The position numbers and the translations under genes were made by a program. A stretch of 23,218 bases of DNA from Methanobacterium sp. (GTDB taxonomy: Archaea > Methanobacteriota > Methanobacteria > Methanobacteriales > Methanobacteriaceae), in NCBI GenBank assembly GCA_003151535.1, contig PLXT01000042.1, positions 88,225 to 111,442 on the forward strand. Direction: 5' to 3'. The notes below the pieces were generated by a model, which saw only the letters and a program-made list of their open reading frames with translations, had not been told where the DNA came from and did no database searches. Below are positions 1 through 7,178 of the stretch, piece after piece; position 1 is the first letter of the stretch; every line of letters begins with the position of its first letter.

Positions 1-75
1 AAACTTTTCGTACTTAACTATAATTTAAATTTGGAATTAATATTTATTTTTTAAGGCTGGGGGGGTGTGTTTAAT

Positions 76-552
76 ATGTATTGTCAAAAATGTGGAACTG
101 AAAATGAAGATAATGCAACATTTTGTCAAAATTGTGGTACTAGAATAAAACCTAAAGAAAATAAAAATGATATCTCTAAATTAATTAATTACAAAGCAAT
201 TTTAATAGGTGCTTTAGTGTTTTTTTTTGTTTTACTTGCTCTTTCAGTGGTGATCATATTAGTTTCTAGAACTACTAACCTGTCGAGATCTCTAGTACTC
301 GCGGTTACAGTACTCGGATTTACAATGATTATTACAGGAATCATAACTAGTTTCATTTCTGGAAAAGAATATTCAAGTGGCCTTATCAACACCATCATAA
401 TATCAATTTCATATTCGATTCTCTTTGGATTAGTAGGGGGATTATATGGTCTAATCGCAGGGTTAATATTTTTAATTGGTTTTGGAGTTATTGGGAGCCT
501 GATTGGAGTTTTGATATATAGAAAAAATAACAAGTACAATCTCACAGGCTAA
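76..552 (+). CDS. Zinc-ribbon multi-pass membrane protein
   Basis: Function unknown. The protein (158 aa) opens with a zinc ribbon, Cys3, Cys6, Cys17 and Cys20 (CxxC-x10-CxxC), then a short charged linker and about four hydrophobic segments covering roughly residues 37-150, rich in Gly/Ile/Leu. This predicts a cytoplasmic metal-binding head on a membrane bundle. I chose ATG 76 over the in-frame GTG at 67 because the G-rich Shine-Dalgarno (61-67, ending GGTG) is about 8 nt upstream of 76 and would overlap GTG 67; the relatives nearby also start directly at the ribbon. It is the first of six such proteins on this strand. The ribbon is clear; the role is not. Confidence 0.8.
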   Translation: MYCQKCGTENEDNATFCQNCGTRIKPKENKNDISKLINYKAILIGALVFFFVLLALSVVIILVSRTTNLSRSLVLAVTVLGFTMIITGIITSFISGKEYSSGLINTIIISISYSILFGLVGGLYGLIAGLIFLIGFGVIGSLIGVLIYRKNNKYNLTG

Positions 553-594
553 TCTGTGCAAAATAAATTAAAAGAAATAAAATGAGGCGGTTAA

Positions 595-924
595 ATGTTT
601 TGTAAAGAATGTGGGGTTGAAACCAAAGAAGGTAATTTTTGTCAAGAGTGTGGAAATCCTATTAAAACACAAAGTGTTGAAGGAAAGAAAAATCCAGTTA
701 TAGCTGCTATATCGAATTTAATAGTTGCGGGTGTGGGGTTTCTTTACATTTACCAAGATATGAAATGTTTATACTCACTTATAGTAGTAATTATCATGGC
801 ACTCATAACTCCATTATTAGGTGCAGTGGGGTTAATCATAGTAATGATATTGACTTACAAAGCAACTGTAAAATATAATGAATCACTTCCCCCATTATCA
901 ATTAGGAGTACTCAAAATGGTTAA
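595..924 (+). CDS. Small zinc-ribbon membrane protein
   Basis: Function unknown. A 109-aa protein with an N-terminal ribbon (Cys3, Cys6, Cys16, Cys19; spacing x9, one residue shorter than its neighbours) and two or three hydrophobic segments at about residues 33-90. The Shine-Dalgarno is GAGGCGG at 584-590, five nt before the ATG. Its stop overlaps the start of the next gene by 8 nt, so the two are probably translationally coupled and cotranscribed, perhaps with the gene upstream 42 nt away. The architecture resembles small 'zinc-ribbon domain-containing protein' families that are common in archaea and Firmicutes; no specific role can be read from the sequence. Confidence 0.78.
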   Translation: MFCKECGVETKEGNFCQECGNPIKTQSVEGKKNPVIAAISNLIVAGVGFLYIYQDMKCLYSLIVVIIMALITPLLGAVGLIIVMILTYKATVKYNESLPPLSIRSTQNG

Positions 925-1285
925 ATGTCCTAAATGTGGTTCTAAAAATGATAAAAGTAATAATTTTTGTTTAGAATGTGGAAATCAATTAAAATCAATG
1001 GATAATCTTATAAATTCAAAGATAATAAAAACATCTCAAAATGATTTTAATATAGAATCCAATCGTTGGGAATACAAAACCCATGATAATGCAATTATAA
1101 TTGGATGGATTCCATTTTATTACGCTAATTATTTATTGTTTAATCCAATTTTTGAAATTTTAGTAGGGTTATATTTGATAACAAGGCGTAATGAAAGGGC
1201 AAAAATAAATGGAAAGTGGATTATTTATTTAACTTTAATTTTGTCAGCCATAACTTTAATTATATTTTTATTACTTAGTATCTAA
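917..1285 (+). CDS. Small zinc-ribbon membrane protein
   Basis: Function unknown, 122 aa. It has a ribbon at Cys4, Cys7, Cys18 and Cys21, a polar linker (about 25-55), a hydrophobic segment around 60-95 and a C-terminal membrane helix (about 102-121). A longer in-frame start exists at 878, but ATG 917 fits better: AGGAG lies at 904-908, the protein then starts at the ribbon as in its relatives, and the overlap with the previous gene shrinks to 8 nt (an ATGGTTAA arrangement), a common coupling geometry. It ends the first group of three ribbon genes. Confidence 0.75.
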   Translation: MVKCPKCGSKNDKSNNFCLECGNQLKSMDNLINSKIIKTSQNDFNIESNRWEYKTHDNAIIIGWIPFYYANYLLFNPIFEILVGLYLITRRNERAKINGKWIIYLTLILSAITLIIFLLLSI

Positions 1286-1446
1286 TTTGATTCATAAATG
1301 TAAATTCGATTTATTTAAATAAAGAATGAATATGACTAAAATTTAAAGAAGATCAAACTGGTGCTTATGGTAATATCCTAACTTGTTTATGACAAGTTGA
1401 TTTATTTAATACAAAATAAATAATAAGAATAATAGGGGAGTAAAAT

Positions 1447-1947
1447 ATGGGATTTTTTGATTTATATAAATGTCCAAACACTAAATGTTGGTGGAAGGGA
1501 AAGAAGGGGAGCATTGTTTGAATTTGGTACAGAATTAATAAAATTGGACTTAGATGAAACAATTAAGTTGATGATTACAAAAGATAAACTCCGAAACGAC
1601 CCAGAAACGATTAGACGAAAAGAGTATTTAAATACTGACAAAGGCAGAAAGGGAATTTAAAAAGGAAAAAGGGAATTTAAAAAGGAACGATTAAATCGAC
1701 TACTATTCAAGGCCGATGTAGGAGATGATGATATTATTAGTTCGAAAGAATCAGATATGCATAATCTCGCAACCCATGAAGCCGGGACAAAATGGATGCG
1801 TATAGGTACCCTACTTACTTTTAATGTAACTCAACAAATGATAGGGGCAGGTTTTAGGCGATTATAGACCAGAATAAAATACTAATTAAACAAAATGAAT
1901 TAATTTATCGAGAACTTAAAAAATTAAATGAAAAATTAAATTCTTGA
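1447..1947 (+). pseudogene. Frameshifted coiled-coil protein of unknown family
   Basis: A coherent protein can be read only by changing frame. From ATG 1447 (GGGGAG Shine-Dalgarno at 1435-1440) comes MGFFDLYKCPNTKCWW, with a CxxxxxC pair. After about 1500 the +1 frame continues RRGALFEFGTELIKLDLDET and a charged helical stretch until TAA at 1658-1660. Beyond this stop, the same frame from 1670 reads REFKKERLNRLLFKADVG through TFNVTQQMIGAGFR to TAG 1865. From about 1867 another frame ends DQNKILIKQNELIYRELKKL and finishes at TGA 1945-1947. The internal stop lies in a 20-bp tandem duplication. The ancestral product was about 165 aa, charged, with a C-terminal coiled coil. I do not recognise the family. 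Confidence 0.6.
1648..1687 (+). repeat. Perfect 20-bp tandem duplication inside a pseudogene
   Basis: Positions 1648-1667 and 1668-1687 are identical (AAAGGGAATTTAAAAAGGAA). The extra 20 bp plus one extra G near 1643-1644 add 21 nt, so the downstream frame is restored, but TAA 1658-1660 is brought into frame. Confidence 0.9.
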
Positions 1948-2078
1948 TATGAAATTAACTCTAATTCATACTACAAAAAATTATAATATATTATGATTGG
2001 TTATACAAATTGTAATAATTAACTAACTTTAAATTTTACTTAAAAGATATATTAAAGCTACAATTAGGGACAAAAAAA

Positions 2079-2597
2079 ATGCTTTCTAAACAACCAAATA
2101 AGAAGCCTCAAGTTTCACCAAAGGAACAAATGTCACCCAACACACATAATATATTATTAATTGTAATAATAGTAATTTTAGTAGGCGTGTTAGGTGTAAC
2201 TGTGGGATATATTTATTTTGAAAGCTTGAATCATCCAAATACAATAATAATTAACAATACGCAGAATAGTACGAATCAAACAAATGCGAATGCATCTACA
2301 TCAACAAATTCTGATAATTCCCAAACTACAACAAATCCTGTAAATAATAATAATGGATATATCAGTGTATCCGACGCTGAAAGCATTGCAATAAAATATG
2401 CACAGACTTATGAAGACCCACAAGGATTACCCGTAACATTAAACACTAATTCTAATGGTTTTATGGATCAACATTTGGTTGGGCCTGATCCTGATGACTT
2501 TGTATTTACTCTGGAGCTGTTAGTAGGTACTCAACTCGAATCTATAGATATAAATGCAACTAGCGGACAGGTTATAAATTATTATAATACTGGCTGA
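2079..2597 (+). CDS. Membrane-anchored PepSY-like domain protein
   Basis: A 172-aa protein with a short polar N-terminus, one membrane helix at about residues 24-46, a low-complexity Asn/Thr/Ser linker (about 54-92) and an extracytoplasmic domain at about 93-170. That domain looks PepSY-like: a helix starting ISVSDAESIAIKYAQ, a strand with FTLELLVG, and the closing 'D-x-NATSGQVINYY' strand typical of the fold. PepSY domains are often linked to protease inhibition or cell-surface roles; the actual role here is unknown. The Shine-Dalgarno is weak (AGGGA, 2066-2070). Unlike its neighbours it lacks a zinc ribbon, although its membrane helix resembles theirs. The frame continues past the TGA with more PepSY-like sequence (next entry). 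Confidence 0.7.
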   Translation: MLSKQPNKKPQVSPKEQMSPNTHNILLIVIIVILVGVLGVTVGYIYFESLNHPNTIIINNTQNSTNQTNANASTSTNSDNSQTTTNPVNNNNGYISVSDAESIAIKYAQTYEDPQGLPVTLNTNSNGFMDQHLVGPDPDDFVFTLELLVGTQLESIDINATSGQVINYYNTG

Positions 2598-2693
2598 ATT
2601 GTGCTTCCAATAAAAATTGTTTATATCTCGATTAATCGTTGGTTTGTAGGAGAAGTAATAGTTGATGTAAATACAGGTAGTATTATAATCTAG
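2598..2693 (+). pseudogene. PepSY-like C-terminal remnant after an in-frame stop
   Basis: After TGA 2595-2597 the same frame stays open for 31 codons and ends NRWFVGEVIVDVNTGSIII before TAG 2691-2693. VGEVIVDVNTGSII is a typical last strand of a PepSY repeat, so this is probably the end of a second PepSY unit or of a related gene that lost its start by deletion. It has no start codon with a Shine-Dalgarno of its own. Confidence 0.45.
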
Positions 2694-2936
2694 TGCAAAC
2701 TGAATTGAAGAATAAAAGATGTTAAAATATCATTTTGTAACAATTAGATGGATATTACTATACAAAATTCTATTTTAGTAATTAATTTTAATTACCAAAT
2801 CGTTTTAATGTAATTGTTTACTTTTTTTTTAGTTAGTCTAAAAATTATTCTTTAAAATATTAAAAAAGCAATTATTTGTTTAATAAATAGGAAAAATTAA
2901 ATAATTGAAGTTACCTCATTAGTTTGGGGGGATTTA

Positions 2937-3515
2937 ATGCGTTGCAATAAATGTGATTATGATAATAAAGCTGAGGCAGTATATTGTAAAAATTGTGGTA
3001 CTAAATTAATATATAATGAAAGTTTTGTAGAAAAAATAAATGGCCATATAAATTTGGTAGCTGTTTTTCTTGGGTCGATAATTTCTATCTTAATTTTATT
3101 TATAGGGGCAATATTATTTAGTGGAGTCATTACATCTGGAAGTACTATTGTATCACTCTATGTAGGTTTAGTGGTTTTAGCTATGGCATTTTTTGGTTCT
3201 ATTGTAACTGGTATATTGGGCTGTAAAAATATTAATGAAGGGTATATTAATGGATCTTTCTTGGGTTTAATAATAATAGTAATAACAGGCTTTGCTTTAG
3301 GAGTAGTTTTATTTGTTTTTATTGGAATATTTGCGTCAATACTTAATTCTTTAAGTTCATTTGCTTCTACTGCTTCTACAACATCATCTTCAGGATCTAT
3401 TTTTAGTTGGATAAATTTGGTTGAAGCCATATTCTTAGTAATTTTCACCATAATTTCTGGGGCTATGGGTGGAGCGTTCGGTGTTTTCATAAAATATGGT
3501 TTAAAACAGATTTAA
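2937..3515 (+). CDS. Zinc-ribbon multi-pass membrane protein
   Basis: Function unknown, 192 aa. The N-terminal ribbon is Cys3, Cys6, Cys17 and Cys20. It is followed by about four hydrophobic segments (roughly 38-65, 73-95, 100-130 and 160-188) with a Ser/Thr/Ala-rich loop at about 140-155. It has a strong Shine-Dalgarno (GGGGGGA at 2926-2932) just before ATG 2937. The next ribbon gene starts 20 nt after its stop with its own ribosome site, so the two are likely one transcript. The layout matches the first gene of the window: a cytoplasmic ribbon and a Gly/Ile-rich membrane bundle of the DUF5518-like kind, though I cannot confirm a family name. Confidence 0.78.
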   Translation: MRCNKCDYDNKAEAVYCKNCGTKLIYNESFVEKINGHINLVAVFLGSIISILILFIGAILFSGVITSGSTIVSLYVGLVVLAMAFFGSIVTGILGCKNINEGYINGSFLGLIIIVITGFALGVVLFVFIGIFASILNSLSSFASTASTTSSSGSIFSWINLVEAIFLVIFTIISGAMGGAFGVFIKYGLKQI

Positions 3516-3535
3516 GTTAATAAGGGGTTTAATAC

Positions 3536-4291
3536 ATGGTTATATGTAAAAAATGTGGATATGAAAATGATTTAGATTCAACATTTTGTGAGAAATGTGG
3601 ATCAAAATTTACAGCTTCATTTCGAAGTAGGCCACAAGGGATGCCAATACAAAAGGAAGGTATGGCCAATTCTACCAAAATATTGATAATTGTAGCTGTG
3701 ATTTTGGTCGGAGGACTAAGTATAGCAGCTGGTGCAATAATACCCACATTTTTCCATCCACTACAAAATAATACATTTTCTGAATCAGGAATATCATTCC
3801 AATATCCGGGTAATTGGTCAAATAATACAACTATAACTTGGATTTCTGATAATAATTTACAAAATGAAACTATTGGAACATTAGGTAATGGAAATGTTAC
3901 ATTAGGAGTTTTATATGAACCTGTATCACCAGATGATATTCAAAGTTTAGGAACTATGACAATAGATTCATGGGGTAATAATGGAGCTAATGGAAGTGTA
4001 ATAAGTAACACAGTAGGTCAAGTTGGTGCAAACTCAATTGATGAGATCATATATACCGAAAAAGACCCTGTATCAAATGTCATGTATGAAAATTACTATA
4101 TATTACTTGGCGGATCAGGTAATCATGTATATGCTATGAGATTTAGAGCACCACAAACGGATTTTGCTAATTATTACAGTCAATTCCAAAGTATAGTAAG
4201 TAGTGTCATAATTTCAGACCAATCAACTACAACACAAACACAACCAGCTAATAGTTCAGCAACAACTACCCAAAGCGGGTATCGATGGTAA
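3536..4291 (+). CDS. Zinc-ribbon membrane protein with PsbP-like ectodomain (frameshifted)
   Basis: The reading frame gives 251 aa: a ribbon (Cys4, Cys7, Cys18, Cys21), a linker, one membrane helix (about 48-71) and an extracytoplasmic domain at about 81-228. That domain opens SESGISFQYPGNW, the start motif of PsbP-like/DUF4367-like domains seen in methanogen surface proteins. A Ser/Thr/Gln-rich linker follows, and the frame then stops abruptly after TTTQSGYRW. One extra G in the GGG at 4277-4279 explains this: with AGCGGTATC the protein would continue QSGIDGNAPG for another 68 or so residues to TAA 4494-4496. The intact product would be about 320 aa. It is either a recent frameshift or a sequencing error. 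AGGGG (3523-3527) is the likely ribosome site. Confidence 0.75.
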   Translation: MVICKKCGYENDLDSTFCEKCGSKFTASFRSRPQGMPIQKEGMANSTKILIIVAVILVGGLSIAAGAIIPTFFHPLQNNTFSESGISFQYPGNWSNNTTITWISDNNLQNETIGTLGNGNVTLGVLYEPVSPDDIQSLGTMTIDSWGNNGANGSVISNTVGQVGANSIDEIIYTEKDPVSNVMYENYYILLGGSGNHVYAMRFRAPQTDFANYYSQFQSIVSSVIISDQSTTTQTQPANSSATTTQSGYRW

Positions 4292-4496
4292 TGCACCCGG
4301 AATAATAAATCCAGATGAAGCAAATCAAGTTTTAATAGATACGGGAGTACCAGCAGATTATGGATTCGGTACCACATTAAACGGTAATGTATACAACATA
4401 AATGTATATGATACCAACGGTAACTATCTGGGTGCTGCAACAATAAATGCACAAAATGGGCAGATAATATCGGACGATATAAATTTAGGCGGTTAA
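4279..4496 (+). pseudogene. Out-of-frame C-terminal PepSY-like domain of the preceding gene
   Basis: In the +1 frame from about 4279 the sequence reads GIDGNAPGIINPDEANQVL and continues through VYNINVYDTNGNYLGAATIN to NAQNGQIISDDINLGG before TAA 4494-4496. It has no start codon or ribosome site. Composition and the strand pattern 'VYDTNGNYLGAATINAQNGQII' fit a PepSY-like domain, joined to the upstream PsbP-like protein before the indel. Confidence 0.65.
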
Positions 4497-4699
4497 ATAA
4501 ACGAAACTTAAACTAGACATATCAAAGAAACAAAAATGTAAGATACTTTTTGTAATATAATTACGAGCTGTTGTTATGAATGATCACATTGGAAGAATAA
4601 CTATAATATTAAATTTAAATTGGAGAGATCATCTGAAAGTTTTAGTTTATTTATAAAAAAGGTTAAAGTGTATTTTTGGGATTACGGGGGGGGAATTAT

Positions 4700-5302
4700 T
4701 TGATTAAATGTGAAAATTGTGGGCATATCAACGATGAGAATGGTACATTCTGTGAGAAGTGCGGTGCAAACCTCAAATCAACAATTTCGAGTAGAGCATT
4801 TCCACAGGAACCACTAAAAAGAGAAGAGGGAATGGCAAAATCTACTAAAATATTAATTGTGGTTGTTATAATTTTAGTTGCGGGATTAGGGATAAGTGCA
4901 GGGGTTTTAATGGAAATGAGTAAAACGGGGACAACAGCTGTTAACAATAGTTCTGTTACACAATCTCCTACACAAGTAACAAATCAGGGATCTTGGCATG
5001 AAATAGCTAGTTTTACAGGTTCATCGAATGGTACTGGGATTTTTAACACACAAGGTAATATGTTCAAAATTGTAATGACTGCCACTCCTCAATTAAATTT
5101 TAATACGAACTCAATGGTAGTTGATGTTTCAGATTCTAATGATAATGTGGTAGCAAGTGGAGATATTGAATGGGCACCCACTGAAGCAATATCACAGAAA
5201 GAAAAAACTATTGAAATAACAGATACTCCCGGAAACTACTCTGTTGCAGAGACCATTAATGCCATACAAAATTGGACAGTAGACGTCTATGACTACTACT
5301 AG
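4700..5302 (+). CDS. Zinc-ribbon single-pass protein with beta-rich ectodomain
   Basis: Function unknown, 200 aa. It has a ribbon (Cys4, Cys7, Cys18, Cys21), a linker, a membrane helix at about 50-72 and an ectodomain at about 95-200 starting GSWHEIASFTGSSNG. That start resembles secreted domains of the 'W-x-E/V-A-x-F-x-G-S' kind found in bacterial and archaeal lipoproteins. The segment around the membrane helix (EGMAKSTKILIVVVIILVAG) is nearly the same as in the gene at 3536 (EGMANSTKILIIVAVILVGG), but the ectodomains are unrelated, so the N-terminal module has been shuffled. I chose TTG 4700 because a run of eight Gs (4686-4693) sits 6 nt upstream; TTG 4676 lies before it. Confidence 0.75.
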   Translation: MIKCENCGHINDENGTFCEKCGANLKSTISSRAFPQEPLKREEGMAKSTKILIVVVIILVAGLGISAGVLMEMSKTGTTAVNNSSVTQSPTQVTNQGSWHEIASFTGSSNGTGIFNTQGNMFKIVMTATPQLNFNTNSMVVDVSDSNDNVVASGDIEWAPTEAISQKEKTIEITDTPGNYSVAETINAIQNWTVDVYDYY

Positions 5303-5383
5303 AAATTAAACATACCCATTAGAACAAATGTTATTATAAAAAAACTATGAGGTAAAATTTTATGGATAATACGTTAGCAAAGT

Positions 5384-5590
5384 TTGCCAAAAGTATCTTC
5401 TACATCACCTACCAATAATATCCATAATGTGTCCTTAACTTCCATTATAACCATTAACTTTAATGAAAACATCATTGCAGGAACCAATTACTCCAAAATT
5501 TACATTAAAAATTTAACCACAAGTAAAGTCGTTGCTATAACAAAAACAGTATTCGGAAACACTTTAACTATTAAACAAACAAAAGATTAA
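5384..5590 (+). pseudogene. Ig-like (Big_5/SbsA-type) domain remnant
   Basis: The frame translates as PKVSSTSPTNNIHNVSLTS, then IITINFNENIIAGTNYSKIY and GNTLTIKQTKD. This is the signature of bacterial Ig-like domain 5: 'P-x-V-x-S-x-x-P-x-x-x-x-x-x-V' at the start and 'I-x-I-x-F-x-E-x-I' in the core, as found in large methanogen adhesin-like proteins. Only one repeat is left. The ATG at 5362 reads MDNTLAKF in another frame, resembling the usual 'D-x-T-x-P' lead-in, so a frameshift probably separates them. There is no ribosome site for a stand-alone 68-aa product. Most likely a fragment of a lost surface protein. Confidence 0.5.
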
Positions 5591-5675
5591 GTAATGATAT
5601 ATAAAATTGTTATACCTTGGTTTAAGAACTATATGGTTTAAATGAGGAAGAGATTGGAATTATAGAAGGGATTTC

Positions 5676-6296
5676 ATGAGTGCAGAAACCGAATTAAAGT
5701 TATCAGAAGCAGAATATTTCTTTGAATGTATGAAAGAAAATAGACATAAAAACGAAGTATTTATTTACAATTTAAGTGCTTTTGTAACCGCTTATAGGAG
5801 TATAACTTTATTAATGCAAAAAGAATTTAAAAGAATGAAAGGATTTGATGAGTGGTATAAAAATAAGAAAGATTCAATGAAAAAAATTGAATTTATGAAG
5901 CTTCTTCGTGATAAAAGGAATATAACACTCAAACAGGAATCTTTAAAACCTAATGCCCATGTAAAAGCCGAGATCAAGGATACTATTATATTAAGTGAAA
6001 GTATAAAGTTCACGGTTTATAATGAAGAAGGCGAAATTATTGAAAGAAAAAAAGTTAATTCTAATGGTAAATGGGTGGATATAACAAAAGAGGACTCTCA
6101 AAAAAAACTAAATCAAGAAACCGCTTATCCAAAAAATGAACAGGTTTCTAATAATGAAATGAAATTAGAATGGGATTGGTCATTTGAAGAGTATTCTGAC
6201 ATTGATCTTTTTGAAATCTGCCAAGAATGTTTAGATATTATAAGTAAAATTGTTCAAGAATGTATAAGTCTGTTTAAAGTAGAAGACTTAAAATAA
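5676..6296 (+). CDS. Soluble protein of unknown function, helical N-terminal half
   Basis: A 206-aa acidic protein without membrane segments or signal peptide. The N-terminal half is alpha-helical and carries LSEAEYFFECMKE, then YNLSAFVTAYRSITLLMQKE, GFDEWYKNKK and a final LLRDKRN. This series (a helix with LSAF-x-x-A-x-R-S, then GF-x-x-WY, then a short helix ending RN) recurs in uncharacterised bacterial and archaeal proteins of HEPN-like appearance. The R-x4-RN-like end (KLLRDKRN) could be the degenerate HEPN nuclease motif, but I cannot establish this. The C-terminal half is charged and probably less ordered, ending in a helix with two Cys. A promoter candidate GATATATAAAAT is at 5597-5608, and GAAGGGA precedes the ATG. 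Confidence 0.65.
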   Translation: MSAETELKLSEAEYFFECMKENRHKNEVFIYNLSAFVTAYRSITLLMQKEFKRMKGFDEWYKNKKDSMKKIEFMKLLRDKRNITLKQESLKPNAHVKAEIKDTIILSESIKFTVYNEEGEIIERKKVNSNGKWVDITKEDSQKKLNQETAYPKNEQVSNNEMKLEWDWSFEEYSDIDLFEICQECLDIISKIVQECISLFKVEDLK

Positions 6297-6692
6297 TTTT
6301 TCCCTGATTGATAATTGTTTTTTTAGGTTTGTAAACTAGAAACCTTCAGTAGGAAACGTTTTCTCCGTTTAAAAAATCAATAATTATAAATGTGCACCAT
6401 TTGGCGTTATACGATTAAGCTGTTCGCTTGCTTCCTTGGCGAAATTTAAAAACAATTAAGCTTTTAATCAATCTAGCAAGCAAGCAAGCAATCCACGAAC
6501 CTTAGAATAAATAAAATAATTAAAAAGTTCTGATAATATGGATACTAACCAAATCATGAAGGTGTGTTGCCTGCATACCTACCATGTTTGTGTTGAAATA
6601 TTTTTACTATTCCATTTTTTTTTTTGATTGGATAATTTATAAAACCAATTAAATTACTAACGCTTTAGAATACCCAAAAAATGTAAGACTAT
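6297..6692. other. Gene-free stretch with short repeats
   Basis: There is no credible coding sequence on either strand. It holds a (GCAA)4 microsatellite at 6476-6491, whose complement partly matches GCTTGCTT at 6426-6433, so a long weak hairpin is possible. It also holds a small hairpin TTCGC/GCGAA near 6423-6443, and one copy of the dispersed 40-45 bp repeat at 6539-6583. T-runs near 6610-6623 could end transcripts coming from either side. Confidence 0.6.
6539..6583 (+). repeat. Degenerate dispersed repeat, copy 1
   Basis: Starts TGGATAC and ends TTGCCTGCATACCTACC, with about 20 nt between. It shares both ends and overall length with the copies at 11057-11098 and 11226-11265; the end motif alone recurs at 8884-8903. 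All copies lie in gene-free DNA. Confidence 0.45.
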
Positions 6693-7037
6693 TTAAATTT
6701 TATTAGAATATTCATCTAATTTAAAGCCCATATATTGTGATCCCCATTCTAGGATGGATTTAAGGATTGGGATAAATGCTATTCCAGTTTCAGTTAAGGA
6801 GTATTCAACTCTTGGTGGAACTTCAGCATATACCACTCTTTTAATGATTTTATTCTCTTCAAGGTCTCTTAGATGTTTTGTGATAGTTTTTGGATTAACA
6901 TTATACATCCTTTTTTGAAGTTCAGTAAATCTTAATGTTTGATCATTAAGATGCCAAATAATAAGGAGGTTCCACTTGTTACCAATAAGGCCAATCACAG
7001 ATTTAGGTGCACATATATCGTTATTTTTACTGTTCAT
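6693..7037 (-). CDS. HxlR-family winged-helix transcriptional regulator
   Basis: A 114-aa regulator of the HxlR/DUF24 family (usual size 100-120 aa). It has the family hallmarks: an early Cys (Cys9, in the region where HypR/QorR-type sensors carry their redox Cys), IGNKWNLLIIWHL, then FTELQKRMYNVNPKTITKHL as recognition helix region, LRDLEENKIIKR, and the wing VPPRVEYSLTETG. Family members often repress neighbouring flavin or quinone oxidoreductases and respond to electrophiles, and two such genes lie directly next to it (7179 and 7981), the first divergently. No Shine-Dalgarno is visible before the ATG, so the transcript may be leaderless. A direct-repeat operator candidate lies between the genes. 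Confidence 0.88.
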   Translation of the reverse strand: MNSKNNDICAPKSVIGLIGNKWNLLIIWHLNDQTLRFTELQKRMYNVNPKTITKHLRDLEENKIIKRVVYAEVPPRVEYSLTETGIAFIPILKSILEWGSQYMGFKLDEYSNKI

Positions 7038-7050
7038 ATGAATTTATCCA

Positions 7051-7088
7051 TTACTTACTTTTTAGAAATAATATTACTTATTCTTTAC
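7051..7088. promoter_or_regulatory. Direct-repeat operator candidate in the divergent HxlR/flavoprotein promoter
   Basis: TTACTTACTTTTTAG (7051-7065) and TTACTTATTCTTTAC (7074-7088) agree at 12 of 15 bases with a 23-bp period, about two helical turns. They flank the AT-rich segment that would hold the regulator's own TATA element if its message is leaderless. The opposite-direction TATA candidate for the flavoprotein (GATATAAATAATT, about 7093-7105) is immediately beside them. Confidence 0.45.
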
Positions 7089-7178
7089 TGGGAGATATAA
7101 ATAATTAATGTTATAAATGTAACGAATACGAAATGACAAAGAGATATTAAATAAAAAAAAATTTGGGGGATTATTATA

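Noticed and set aside
3158..3490. Long open frame on the minus strand inside the ribbon gene at 2937
   Set aside because: It has no ribosome site, is rich in Lys/Pro/Ile from reading a hydrophobic gene backwards, and the plus-strand gene is well supported.
6320..6365. GTTTGTAAACTAGAAACC resembles a CRISPR repeat
   Set aside because: It occurs once, with no regular spacing and no cas genes in the window.
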